Shown: one piece after another, positions 23,053-29,284 of the stretch
Numbering within the stretch: position 1 is the first letter of the stretch
Layout of the letters: each line of letters begins with the position of its first letter
Origin: a virus
IMG/VR virus record: IMGVR_UViG_3300037245_000994
Coordinates: 1-49,046 of that record
Length of the DNA stretch: 49,046 bases
Reading direction: 5' to 3' (one strand)
Translations under genes and position numbers: made by a program
The notes under the pieces: generated by a model
Seen by the model: the letters and a program-made list of their open reading frames with translations, nothing else
Told to the model about the DNA's origin: nothing
Databases searched by the model: none

Positions 23053-23072
23053 GGCAGGCATTTAATCCTGCC
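23053..23072. other. Six-base-pair hairpin between mini-genes
   Basis: GGCAGG and CCTGCC form a perfect stem around an eight-base A/T-rich loop, 13 bases after a stop and about 40 bases before the next start on the minus strand. There is no T-tract. It could be a processing or stability hairpin. Confidence 0.4.
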
Positions 23073-23085
23073 CTGCGTTACAAAT

Positions 23086-23205
23086 TCACCCCAGAATTTC
23101 TTCGATCATGTCATCTACTTCTTCCTTGCTGGTAAATCCGTTCTCGACTAACTCTTTGATGTCTGCCAGCATTTCGTTTATACTCTGCTTTATGTCGTCT
23201 GTCAT
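23086..23205 (-). CDS. Small acidic helical protein, 39 aa
   Basis: A strong GAGGAGG site, itself the end of the upstream gene, lies six bases before the ATG. The peptide is acidic and helical (many Asp, Glu, Ile, Met). An acidic micro-protein in an early region could inhibit a host enzyme, but nothing in the sequence shows this. Confidence 0.65.
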   Translation of the reverse strand: MTDDIKQSINEMLADIKELVENGFTSKEEVDDMIEEILG

Positions 23206-23209
23206 TCTG

Positions 23210-23353
23210 TCACCTCCTCAATTTAACATCCACACTAAACTCCATCGCCCAAATCAGAGCTATCGACCACCAGTCAACTCGGCCAGTATAACCAAGCCAA
23301 ATAGTAAATGGAACTAACACTAATGTTGCCAAATTTATTGATTTTATCCGCAT
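23210..23353 (-). CDS. Small membrane protein, 47 aa
   Basis: GGAGG lies upstream and the start overlaps the previous stop by ten bases. Two hydrophobic stretches (about 7-20 and 28-40) with Trp-rich boundaries suggest a hairpin of two membrane helices. Its last codons form the ribosome site of the next gene. Function unknown. Confidence 0.65.
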   Translation of the reverse strand: MRIKSINLATLVLVPFTIWLGYTGRVDWWSIALIWAMEFSVDVKLRR

Positions 23354-23529
23354 TCTGTCGCCTCCTCAATCAATTCAACATTTCGACTACCGCAACTCGT
23401 ACAAAATGGTTCTGTGTCGCCTCTGTCGTTTACTGGTGCTTCGCCAAGCGTTTCCCCCGTCAATATATCGCCGCACTTAGGGTTGCCGCACTGGTAAATT
23501 TGTGGTTCGTGTCCTGTGAGTCTGTTCAT
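23344..23529 (-). CDS. Zinc-ribbon protein, 61 aa
   Basis: ATG 23529 overlaps the upstream TGA as ATGA. CGNPKCG and CTSCGS (about 14-20 and 43-48) make a two-pair zinc ribbon. Such mini-ribbons are common in phage early regions and often bind host RNA polymerase or DNA. No specific family. Confidence 0.65.
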   Translation of the reverse strand: MNRLTGHEPQIYQCGNPKCGDILTGETLGEAPVNDRGDTEPFCTSCGSRNVELIEEATECG

Positions 23530-23690
23530 GGTCCTGGTTCTCCGATAGGCTTGCGACCTTTTCGTTTTACTATGCCGAGGGCACGCAAAAAGCACGGTTG
23601 GCACAGCCCCTCTTTACGTCCGTTGCCTGGATTGTAAATATGTCTTGCCAGTTGTTGTTTACCGCACCCACTGCAATAGTACCGCATCAT
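23526..23690 (-). CDS. Zinc-finger mini-protein, 54 aa
   Basis: GGGGGG lies four bases before ATG 23690; a second ATG follows at once. CSGCGK (6-11) and CQPC (30-33) give a four-Cys zinc site, followed by a basic tail. The stop overlaps the next start as ATGA. The reading frame is too short for common cut-offs. Confidence 0.65.
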   Translation of the reverse strand: MMRYYCSGCGKQQLARHIYNPGNGRKEGLCQPCFLRALGIVKRKGRKPIGEPGP

Positions 23691-23725
23691 TGTACCCCCC
23701 TCAATTCAAATCGGCAAGGATATAC

Positions 23726-24223
23726 TCAAATATGTTTCCACGTTCGTCTGTGCACAATACGGTGTATGGCACTTGGGGTGACGCTGAACATTTCAGCAAG
23801 CTCCCGCTGTCGAATACCCATCCAACGGATATTCCATAGCTGCCGAATCAATATCACAATTGAGTCCGTCAATTTGGCAGACCCGCTTTGTTCGCCGCGT
23901 AGTAAAGTGCCGTGTTCAATTTTGTCTAATTCATTCTCAGCATGTGTCCCCCATTTCAAGTTTTTTAGATTGTTATTAGCAGGATTCCCGTCAAGGTGCC
24001 TACATTCCATTCCATGTGGGCGAAGGCCAACATAAGTTTCCAACACAAGACGATGGATGCACGTAGACCGCATCTTGTTATCGCGGTACAGGCCAACTAT
24101 TAAATGTCCTCCCGCACCTATGCAAGGCTTCAGCCACCCGCCTCTGGTTGTCGTGCGTTTCTTCGACCACACCCGTCCAGTTTTTGTGATCGAATAATTG
24201 GGATAGCCTGGTATCTGTTTCAT
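23726..24223 (-). CDS. NUMOD4-HNH homing endonuclease, 165 aa
   Basis: The N-terminus is a NUMOD4 motif (GYPNYSITKTGRVWSK). Residues 55-92 hold the HNH core (CIHRLVLETYVG, MECRHLDGNPANN, LKNLKWGT). The last 50 residues form a helix-turn-helix (RQRELAEMFSVTPSAIHRIV). It is expected to cut DNA near its own insertion point. It is an intact relative of the remnant at 19124-19441. Confidence 0.93.
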   Translation of the reverse strand: MKQIPGYPNYSITKTGRVWSKKRTTTRGGWLKPCIGAGGHLIVGLYRDNKMRSTCIHRLVLETYVGLRPHGMECRHLDGNPANNNLKNLKWGTHAENELDKIEHGTLLRGEQSGSAKLTDSIVILIRQLWNIRWMGIRQRELAEMFSVTPSAIHRIVHRRTWKHI

Positions 24224-24231
24224 TCCGCCCC

Positions 24232-24534
24232 CTATTCGCTGCTTTTATTCAAGTCAACGAGGCTGTATTCGCCACTGTCGATTTTCTTTTGTGTTTCCTT
24301 CTTCGTCTCACCGAGGAATTGGTTGCGGTATCGTCCGGTTGTGACACTGTAGTCCCATTTGTCGCGGTCAAGTTGTGTGTGGTTCTTGGCGCTAACAGGA
24401 TCAGTCCAGATTCTTGCAATTATAGTGGAGTAGCTTTGAAATATTGTCACTACTCCTGTTTCTAATACATTCGTAATAATGAACTGATTGGCAATCTTGT
24501 TGCCCCGACTGCTGGTCATGTTTTCTACTTTCAT
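24232..24534 (-). CDS. Phage hypothetical protein, 100 aa
   Basis: AAGGA lies nine bases upstream. The sequence starts with a segment ending RGNKIA and has a middle beta-rich part, then WDYSVTTGRYRNQFLGE and a charged helix. Similar proteins occur in many phage early regions, without function. Confidence 0.65.
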   Translation of the reverse strand: MKVENMTSSRGNKIANQFIITNVLETGVVTIFQSYSTIIARIWTDPVSAKNHTQLDRDKWDYSVTTGRYRNQFLGETKKETQKKIDSGEYSLVDLNKSSE

Positions 24535-24546
24535 GGTCTTTGTTCC

Positions 24547-24738
24547 TTAATTCGTTATAATTTGTAAATTGTCGCCCGTGTCCCATGGCGTAGGTTGCCA
24601 CACACCCATTGACATGGCTGGCTCAAATTCGACGGTCTGTTGTCTGCCGCGTCCTTCGTAATTCTGCCAGCAAACAGATTTCACAACGAACACGTCGTCG
24701 GTGTAAACGTTCCGCACTTTATCGCCTTTTTTGAACAT
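24547..24738 (-). CDS. Small protein with SH3-like start, 63 aa
   Basis: GGAG lies eight bases before the ATG. FKKGDKVRNVYTDDVFVV fits a small beta-barrel start. No Cys pair; the single Cys is isolated. No family recognised. Confidence 0.6.
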   Translation of the reverse strand: MFKKGDKVRNVYTDDVFVVKSVCWQNYEGRGRQQTVEFEPAMSMGVWQPTPWDTGDNLQIITN

Positions 24739-24758
24739 TGTCGTTTCTCCAATTTACC

Positions 24759-25004
24759 TCAAACCAAGTAAACAAGTTCAGCGTGTTTGTGATTGGCTGA
24801 CAAACGTGAACCGTCGTCCAAAAACCAGAACGCATGATCTTTGAGCCATTGTTCATCTGAGATAAGGGGGATTGTCGGCTGTCCTGAAATGTTAGACCAC
24901 ACATATTGACGTTGTTTGTTCTCTGTGGTCCAGCGGTATATGAACGCCGACAAGACTTGTTTGGTTTGTTCCTGGTTTAGATCGTCGCCTTTGATTAGTT
25001 TCAT
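24759..25004 (-). CDS. Hypothetical protein, 81 aa
   Basis: GAGGA, formed by the end of the previous gene, precedes the ATG. The sequence is helical at first and then rich in Trp and Asp; IPLISDEQWLKDHAFWFLDDG is typical of small soluble phage proteins. No family recognised. Confidence 0.6.
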   Translation of the reverse strand: MKLIKGDDLNQEQTKQVLSAFIYRWTTENKQRQYVWSNISGQPTIPLISDEQWLKDHAFWFLDDGSRLSANHKHAELVYLV

Positions 25005-25008
25005 CGTC

Positions 25009-25128
25009 CTATCCTCGTTTCAATGCTCTATAAAATTGTTTGGCCATCCGAACATCGGTGAACAGCCACGTCATCGGCCCTTGCCGCACACAATACGTTC
25101 CGTCGTTGTTCTGAAATATTCTGGTCAC
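25009..25128 (-). CDS. Small protein, 39 aa
   Basis: GTG 25128 overlaps the upstream TGA as GTGA and has GGAGGT close upstream. The reading frame extends further up, but that part overlies the previous gene. The peptide has an aromatic, mixed composition ending in a basic helix. No function assigned. Confidence 0.55.
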   Translation of the reverse strand: MTRIFQNNDGTYCVRQGPMTWLFTDVRMAKQFYRALKRG

Positions 25129-25214
25129 TTTGACCTCCACAATACTACGATGCTCATTGTTAGCACACCCACACACCATCCGGCGTAGGCTACTGCTGCG
25201 TAGTTTATCCACAT
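25125..25214 (-). CDS. 29-residue single-span membrane peptide
   Basis: GGAG lies nine bases before ATG 25214. Residues 5-25 are hydrophobic (AAVAYAGWCVGVLTMSIVVL) and the end is basic. An in-frame longer reading begins further upstream without a ribosome site. The stop overlaps the next GTG. Confidence 0.5.
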   Translation of the reverse strand: MWINYAAVAYAGWCVGVLTMSIVVLWRSK

Positions 25215-25287
25215 AGGTCTAATCTCCATAACCATTATTGGTTCTACTATAGTATACACGATGATTGAACACATTACAAGGGAATTC

Positions 25288-25584
25288 TCAATATTCTTCT
25301 TGGCAACATTGTAACGCGGTATCTTCGCCGAGTACAGTACAGCCACATTCAGGACAACAACAAACACGATATTCTGGCAATGCTCGACCAATAGATGCAG
25401 CGTAGACATTAGAGACGACACCAGATGCATCTATGTGGCCGCCCATGGCGTCAAGGCGATTAGCCATAACCATCGCACTGCAACCGCCGAAAACAGTGTT
25501 GTTGGTGGCAATGCGGGCTAATTTGGCGGTAGTCCTGTCGTCTTTATCCAACAAGTTCTTGATACACCCTGTTTCTATATTCAT
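25288..25584 (-). CDS. Hypothetical protein with C-terminal zinc-binding Cys cluster, 98 aa
   Basis: GAGGG lies upstream at good spacing. The first 70 residues are mixed and soluble; the end has CCCPECGC and a final CC, a probable metal site. No family recognised. The 73-base gap that follows has no ribosome site of its own except that used by the next micro-gene. Confidence 0.65.
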   Translation of the reverse strand: MNIETGCIKNLLDKDDRTTAKLARIATNNTVFGGCSAMVMANRLDAMGGHIDASGVVSNVYAASIGRALPEYRVCCCPECGCTVLGEDTALQCCQEEY

Positions 25585-25597
25585 GTTGTTACCCTCA

Positions 25598-26011
25598 TTA
25601 CATAGATTCTAAAGTATCGTTCCCAAAACTTTCGCCGATTATCTCATATAGATAGTCTTTGATATCCTGGTGTTTTCCAAACCGGCCGACAATCTTGAAA
25701 ATAAGTTTGCCAAACATATCACGAACACTGCCTTTGATTGTAACAGTAAAATCGATTGTGCCACAATACATGCCGTTTTCGTTCATCCAGTGATATCCAT
25801 TGGCGCAAATCAAGTCCTTGCCATTGTTGGTATAGAACCGCCAATCATAATCAATGCCTGATCCATGTGGTAATGCCTCAAGCAATTCTGTTGTAATACG
25901 TTCCCAATGTCGATCCGTCCATTCCTGTCTGCCGTTTGGATTATTATCGTTAGCACAGTTGAGATAAGCCTGCCATGTTTGCAATAAGTTGAATTTATGT
26001 TCTGTTTTCAT
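25598..26011 (-). CDS. First gene of the main leftward operon, hypothetical, 137 aa
   Basis: GGAG precedes the ATG, and a near-consensus sigma70 promoter lies 23-51 bases upstream (26034-26062). The protein is soluble and rich in Trp, Tyr and Asn, with a mixed alpha/beta composition. As the first gene read after infection it could be a host take-over factor, an inference from position only. Confidence 0.7.
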   Translation of the reverse strand: MKTEHKFNLLQTWQAYLNCANDNNPNGRQEWTDRHWERITTELLEALPHGSGIDYDWRFYTNNGKDLICANGYHWMNENGMYCGTIDFTVTIKGSVRDMFGKLIFKIVGRFGKHQDIKDYLYEIIGESFGNDTLESM

Positions 26012-26033
26012 AGTCCTGCTCTCCTTTTTTTAT

Positions 26034-26062
26034 ATTATAACCTGCAAACACTAACATTGCAA
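26034..26062 (-). promoter_or_regulatory. Sigma70-type early promoter, leftward
   Basis: On the minus strand: -35 TTGCAA (26062-26057), a 17-base spacer, and -10 TATAAT (26039-26034), a perfect -10. Transcription would begin near 26027, just before the ribosome site of the first leftward gene. Likely a host-polymerase early promoter. Confidence 0.8.
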
Positions 26063-26113
26063 ATGAATTCTTGGAAATGACGGAAAATAGATGAAATTGT
26101 TGCGGCATCATAA

Positions 26114-26189
26114 TACAATCGTTACAATCGCCACAACCCACAGACCACTATCGGACCTGTGTTTGGCGTTACAGGTATTACAATCGTTA
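26114..26189. repeat. ACAATCG direct repeats
   Basis: TACAATCGTTA occurs at 26114-26124 and 26179-26189, and a third ACAATCG at 26124-26130. They could be iterons or binding sites for an initiator or regulator, just upstream of the early promoter. Confidence 0.5.
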
Positions 26190-26276
26190 TAAACCCAACC
26201 TAAGCAAGTGTGCTTTCATGGAGTTTTGCTCCGAGTAACACTACGAGAGGCCGATGTAGCAGATTGTAACACTTCA

Positions 26277-26568
26277 GTATACACATTTGAAATGGGCTAA
26301 AACCTTATGACATAAAGACTTATCAATAAATGTCACCCTGGTAGCAGATAATTTTTCTTTTACTTCCTTATAGCATATAGGACTGCGCATGTATTGTCTT
26401 GTGTTGTCTTATGCAAACCATACATGCCCTTACATAAGCCTTTATTACTAAGAGCATATTCCCTCCTGTATACTAATACACTATTTTATCTGCTATCTGT
26501 ATACAACTAGGGAAAAATAGAGATAGTGATATAAAGAACAAGGGTTTTCTTGACAAAGAGGTGTATAC
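26277..26568. repeat. Four GTATAC palindromes within 290 bases
   Basis: Copies start at 26277, 26468, 26499 and 26563. A given hexamer is expected about once per 4 kb, so four in 290 bases is a clear cluster. They may be operator or initiator sites. Confidence 0.55.
26342..26495. other. Nested inverted repeats
   Basis: TAGCAGATAA (26342-26351) is the exact reverse complement of TTATCTGCTA (26486-26495). Inside lies GCATGTAT (26387-26394) against ATACATGC (26420-26427). Two perfect arms of 10 and 8 bp, one inside the other, could form a cruciform or bind a dimeric factor. Confidence 0.6.
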
Positions 26569-26576
26569 GTAAGTGT

Positions 26577-26706
26577 ATGCGCATGTGTTACGGTAACATA
26601 TAAGCCCGAGTACTACGGACCATAGTAGATGTTAGGCGTTTATCTAACAAGAGTCGGGTCCTGGAACGACATCTGTAGAGCTGCCTCTACACTTGTAAAA
26701 CTACAA
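26577..26706. other. Run of five short palindromes
   Basis: In order: ATGCGCAT (26577-26584), TGTTACGGTAACA (26586-26598), TGTTAG/CTAACA (26630-26649), TGTAGAG-CTGC-CTCTACA (26674-26691, seven perfect pairs) and TTGTA/TACAA (26693-26706). Such density suggests single-strand folding or protein binding, as at replication origins. No T-tract follows, so it is not a simple terminator. Confidence 0.6.
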
Positions 26707-26782
26707 CCCTCATAATCCCTACAACCCCACCTTATGTGCTTAAGCCTGGCGTAGTAGCAGACACAACCGCTTTTGGTTAAGC

Positions 26783-26956
26783 CTATTTGTGTGGAAAGTA
26801 AGGCATAATGTGCTTGCTGGGTGTTCGTGATCCCCTCGCTTCTGCGCATTTGCGGCACCACAAGCCATTCTCGCTATTCTGTGCGGGAGTGCGATGTTTT
26901 TTGCAGACCAATACTCCATCATCATACTCAAATCTATCTGTGCTTCTGACGTTCAT
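26783..26956 (-). CDS. Zinc-finger mini-protein, 57 aa
   Basis: AGGAG lies seven bases before ATG 26956. CKKH (18-21) and CRKC (34-37) form a likely four-ligand zinc site, with basic residues around. It is the third gene of a leftward mini-operon from the promoter at 27272-27300. Confidence 0.6.
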   Translation of the reverse strand: MNVRSTDRFEYDDGVLVCKKHRTPAQNSENGLWCRKCAEARGSRTPSKHIMPYFPHK

Positions 26957-26988
26957 ACTCATACTCCTAATAGATTGTTGTTGTCGTC

Positions 26989-27069
26989 TTAGCATAGGCT
27001 AACGTAGGCCCATAGAGCCAGCATCAGCACGTTCTTCCATGTCCATCGGTTGTATGTGTAGGTGTTCAT
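26989..27069 (-). CDS. 26-residue membrane peptide
   Basis: GGGGGG lies five bases before ATG 27069, 11 bases after the previous stop. The peptide has a polar aromatic start and a hydrophobic end (VLMLALWAYVSLC). Short, but signals and position support it. Confidence 0.45.
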   Translation of the reverse strand: MNTYTYNRWTWKNVLMLALWAYVSLC

Positions 27070-27080
27070 GTTATCCCCCC

Positions 27081-27233
27081 TCAGAGACCTGCCTGTTGTT
27101 GTTTAGTTGTCTTGCTTCCAAGCCATTTGCGTAGGCAGGGCGCACACACACGTCGCTTGCCATTGACCACCAAAGTATACTGCCCTGCATTTTTCTTGCC
27201 ACACATGGCACATGCTCTCTTTATTCTTGGCAT
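27081..27233 (-). CDS. Zinc-ribbon mini-protein, 50 aa
   Basis: GAGGGG lies eight bases before ATG 27233. CAMCGKK (8-14) and CAPCLRKW (30-37) with a beta hairpin between (YTLVVNGKRRV) are a clear zinc ribbon. It is transcribed from its own promoter just upstream and is among the earliest leftward genes. Such proteins can bind RNA polymerase or DNA; the target is unknown. Confidence 0.7.
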   Translation of the reverse strand: MPRIKRACAMCGKKNAGQYTLVVNGKRRVCAPCLRKWLGSKTTKQQQAGL

Positions 27234-27271
27234 TACTCATACCCCTCACACAGGCACCATTGCCTACACAT

Positions 27272-27300
27272 ACCATAAGGTATAGAACATCACATGCCAA
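27272..27300 (-). promoter_or_regulatory. Sigma70-type promoter for the leftward mini-operon
   Basis: On the minus strand: -35 TTGGCA (27300-27295), 17-base spacer, -10 TATGGT (27277-27272). Five of six and four of six consensus bases match. It lies 38 bases upstream of the zinc-ribbon gene at 27233. Confidence 0.65.
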
Positions 27301-27355
27301 ATAGATTCTCAGAATAATGCAAAGACAGTGAAGAATGTCCTTGACAGTAGAGTAG

Positions 27356-27414
27356 CCGATAACAAAGGATCGCGGCTTATCGGACCCCCGGGTAGCACCC
27401 TTGACTTATCGGAC
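27356..27414. repeat. CTTATCGGAC direct repeats with an inverted copy
   Basis: CTTATCGGAC occurs at 27376-27385 and 27405-27414, 29 bases apart, and the reverse form CCGATAA at 27356-27362. CCTTGAC stands near two of them. They look like operator sites controlling the rightward promoter, or origin boxes. Confidence 0.55.
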
Positions 27415-27437
27415 TGGAGTGGGCGGGGTTCCTTATC

Positions 27438-27468
27438 TTGGACGAAGAGGACTCCTGAAAATTATAAT
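27438..27468 (+). promoter_or_regulatory. Weak sigma70-like promoter, rightward
   Basis: TATAAT at 27463-27468 is a perfect -10, but the best -35 (TTGGAC, 27438-27443) is 19 bases away, longer than ideal. It could give basal rightward transcription upstream of the shared element. Confidence 0.35.
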
Positions 27469-27601
27469 ATTTTTTTCCCTACCGATATGAGTCAAGACCT
27501 TCCCTACTAAAGAGTTATAGAGATAAGGAGGTAGATTGTCAAGGAGAACTTTCTCACATCTCTCATTTTCCAAATAATTATTAGGCTGAAAACGCGGTAA
27601 A

Positions 27602-27635
27602 TACCCGTACCTGACTCCCTATACAGAGGGCAACA
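27602..27635 (+). promoter_or_regulatory. Shared phage promoter element, rightward copy
   Basis: TACCCGTAC (27602-27610), nine bases, TATACA, then AGAGGGCAACA (27625-27635). It ends 19 bases before the first rightward gene, and its twin at 21267-21233 ends 18 bases before a leftward gene. A common regulator or modified polymerase is inferred. This is the best candidate start for the whole virion operon. Confidence 0.7.
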
Positions 27636-27654
27636 ATATCTTAGGGGGTGTGGG

Positions 27655-27861
27655 ATGAGCACAAAGGCAAAAATACAAGCGTGGTTGCCAGTGATGAAGG
27701 AGATTGAGGCGGCGGGGCACGATCCTGTGAAACTCATGTTCAGCGGAAAAATATCTATCGCAGCGTGTGAGATCATATATCGTGCCATAACCGTGTGCAA
27801 GACAAAATATCCTGAGTGGTATTTGGTAATGGGGCCAGCGTGTGAAATATTGGGGGTGTGA
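27655..27861 (+). CDS. First gene of the rightward operon, 68 aa
   Basis: GGGGG lies six bases before the ATG. The protein is helical and soluble with two Cys. It may be a small DNA-binding or terminase-related protein, but no motif is decisive. It ends one base before the protease gene. Confidence 0.65.
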   Translation: MSTKAKIQAWLPVMKEIEAAGHDPVKLMFSGKISIAACEIIYRAITVCKTKYPEWYLVMGPACEILGV

Positions 27862-27862
27862 G

Positions 27863-28711
27863 ATGAGTGAAGCGAGGGGATCAGCGATGAAAAATCTGTT
27901 ACCATACATTCTGTGTGTAATCTTTGGCATCGGCAGCATTGTCGGTACGTACAAGTTCATGGACAGACTAATTATCGAGCCAGATCTGCAACTCTTCACC
28001 AACCAGGTCCAGACTTCGCTGAAGGGTGTGGTTCACCTTCAGGCCCCCCGATGGCAAGGGAGTGGGTTTGTGGTTGGGCCGAGGCATATTGTGACCGCGT
28101 GGCATTGCGCAAACGACACAGAGGACTTTCTTCTGACCACGCACGACGGGCATCAGATCCAGGCAACCAGAGCATACAGCAACAAAGACAGCGATGTTGC
28201 CCACATTTGGGTAGACGATCTTACGTGCGTTGCCGAGGATTGCGATGTAAAAGGTTGGATCGGCGGCACAGAAGAAAGATCGTTCGTTCTTGGCGAACAC
28301 GAAGTCGCACTCACTCCGCTTCCTCTTGGCAGTATCGAGGATGTCAGATTGGGCCAGAGTGTTTATTCAATAGGCAGCACATTCGGCAAAGTGCATTTCA
28401 ATGCAGTCGCTACGGGCATTATTCAGACATTGGACCTCAGACTCGAAAATTTTGGGTGTTCTCCTAACTATCGGTGGGCAACATTGTTTAGCAATACAGC
28501 AGAAGGTGCGGGAGGAAATAGCGGATGTCCATTGTTTACATTCGATGGTAAAGTTATTGGTGTCTGGGTTGGGAGTATGGGCAATACCGTGCATTACTGT
28601 ATTCCAGTGGATGTGTTTGCAAACGACATTTCTATGATTTCCTTGTTGTTTGCGATGGATCGTTATGAGGTAGAAGAAGCCGTTCAAGACCAGTATGAAT
28701 ATTACAATTAA
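27863..28711 (+). CDS. Membrane-anchored trypsin-like serine protease, 282 aa
   Basis: ATG 27863 has GGGGG six bases upstream; an in-frame GTG at 27842 overlaps the previous gene and is not preferred. Residues 11-30 form a membrane helix. The catalytic triad of the chymotrypsin/HtrA fold is visible: His81 in TAWHC, Asp111 in DVAHI, Ser220 in GAGGNSGCP. No PDZ domain follows. The topology is an N-terminal anchor with an exposed protease domain. It opens the virion operon; maturation of capsid or envelope proteins, or defence against host factors, are possible roles. Confidence 0.85.
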   Translation: MSEARGSAMKNLLPYILCVIFGIGSIVGTYKFMDRLIIEPDLQLFTNQVQTSLKGVVHLQAPRWQGSGFVVGPRHIVTAWHCANDTEDFLLTTHDGHQIQATRAYSNKDSDVAHIWVDDLTCVAEDCDVKGWIGGTEERSFVLGEHEVALTPLPLGSIEDVRLGQSVYSIGSTFGKVHFNAVATGIIQTLDLRLENFGCSPNYRWATLFSNTAEGAGGNSGCPLFTFDGKVIGVWVGSMGNTVHYCIPVDVFANDISMISLLFAMDRYEVEEAVQDQYEYYN

Positions 28712-28728
28712 TTTTGGGGGGTGAAGAA

Positions 28729-28959
28729 ATGCCGAAGTTGAATCCTGAAGAGGTGAAAGCCAGAGGACTGCCCGATGCGAAGACAGCACTCCGCAAGACT
28801 CTGATGTCAGACCAACAAGAGCGGCTAGGGTCAGAGATCGACCGTGCTCGTGATTTTGGGCAGGCACATATTGAGAAGAAATACGGTATGCCATTTCACG
28901 AATGGGTGAAGAAGAGAAAACAGAAACGGGAGAGTGAAGAAAATGAAAATGTTAGCTGA
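28729..28959 (+). CDS. Small charged helical protein, 76 aa
   Basis: GGGGGG lies seven bases before ATG 28729; the longer in-frame start is not needed. The sequence is rich in Lys, Arg and Glu and mostly helical. Its end overlaps the GroES gene by 17 bases. It might be a terminase small subunit-like or assembly protein; not recognised. Confidence 0.65.
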   Translation: MPKLNPEEVKARGLPDAKTALRKTLMSDQQERLGSEIDRARDFGQAHIEKKYGMPFHEWVKKRKQKRESEENENVS

Positions 28960-29284
28960 CACAGTTTTAGTCATGGAACACAAGGGTAGAGACGCCAGCG
29001 ATGGAGGTATTATCTTGCCCGAGGGATCGAAGCAGAGGACATATCAAGGATCAGTGATCGCAGTCGGGCCAGGGAAACCTTTGCCTGATGGTGGTCGGTA
29101 TCCGATGTCAGTTCGAGTGAATGACGTGATCGCCTACCCGGAGAGAACCGGCGACAAGGTGACAATCGAAGGTCAGGAGATGTTGGCGATCCCGGAGCAG
29201 TATATTATTTGTGTTTTGATTGAAGCAGATCCGAAAGACTTAAGTCCGGGCGATGAAGCCAATATGCGGGCGGAGGAAAACTAA
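28943..29284 (+). CDS. GroES-like co-chaperonin, 113 aa
   Basis: The start (ATG 28943) leads into LADTVLVMEH, a mobile-loop region GGIILPEGSKQRTYQGSVIAVGPG, VNDVIAYPE and EQYIICVL, which is the GroES (Cpn10) pattern from end to end. It would replace the host GroES on GroEL, as T4 gp31 does, to fold the capsid protein. The C-terminal 20 residues after the GroES core are acidic and extra. It overlaps both neighbours, so it is coupled to the virion operon. Confidence 0.9.
   Translation: MKMLADTVLVMEHKGRDASDGGIILPEGSKQRTYQGSVIAVGPGKPLPDGGRYPMSVRVNDVIAYPERTGDKVTIEGQEMLAIPEQYIICVLIEADPKDLSPGDEANMRAEEN

Larger units (their letters stand above)
26063..26782. other. 720-base non-coding control and origin-like region
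   Basis: No protein-like frame with a ribosome site was found on either strand. The segment is A/T-rich in the middle and packed with short inverted repeats, GTATAC hexamers and ACAATCG repeats, listed separately. It lies at the divergence of the two transcription arms, the usual place for a phage origin. The origin call is inference. Confidence 0.55.
27301..27654. other. 354-base rightward leader and control region
   Basis: No supported gene. It contains TTATCGG-type repeats, two TTGAC-containing sites, one weak sigma70 candidate and the shared promoter element next to the first rightward gene. The open frame 27328-27510 has neither ribosome site nor protein-like composition. Confidence 0.5.

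Noticed and set aside
26550-26576. TTGACA at 26550 as a rightward promoter
   Set aside because: The -35 is perfect but no acceptable -10 lies at 16-18 bases (best is GTGTAT).
26640-26861. Minus-strand frame of 73 residues
   Set aside because: It overlaps the better supported zinc-finger gene (26783-26956) and the palindrome run, and has no ribosome site.
27328-27510. Plus-strand frame of 60 residues in the control region
   Set aside because: No ribosome site, and it crosses the TTATCGG repeats and promoter candidate.
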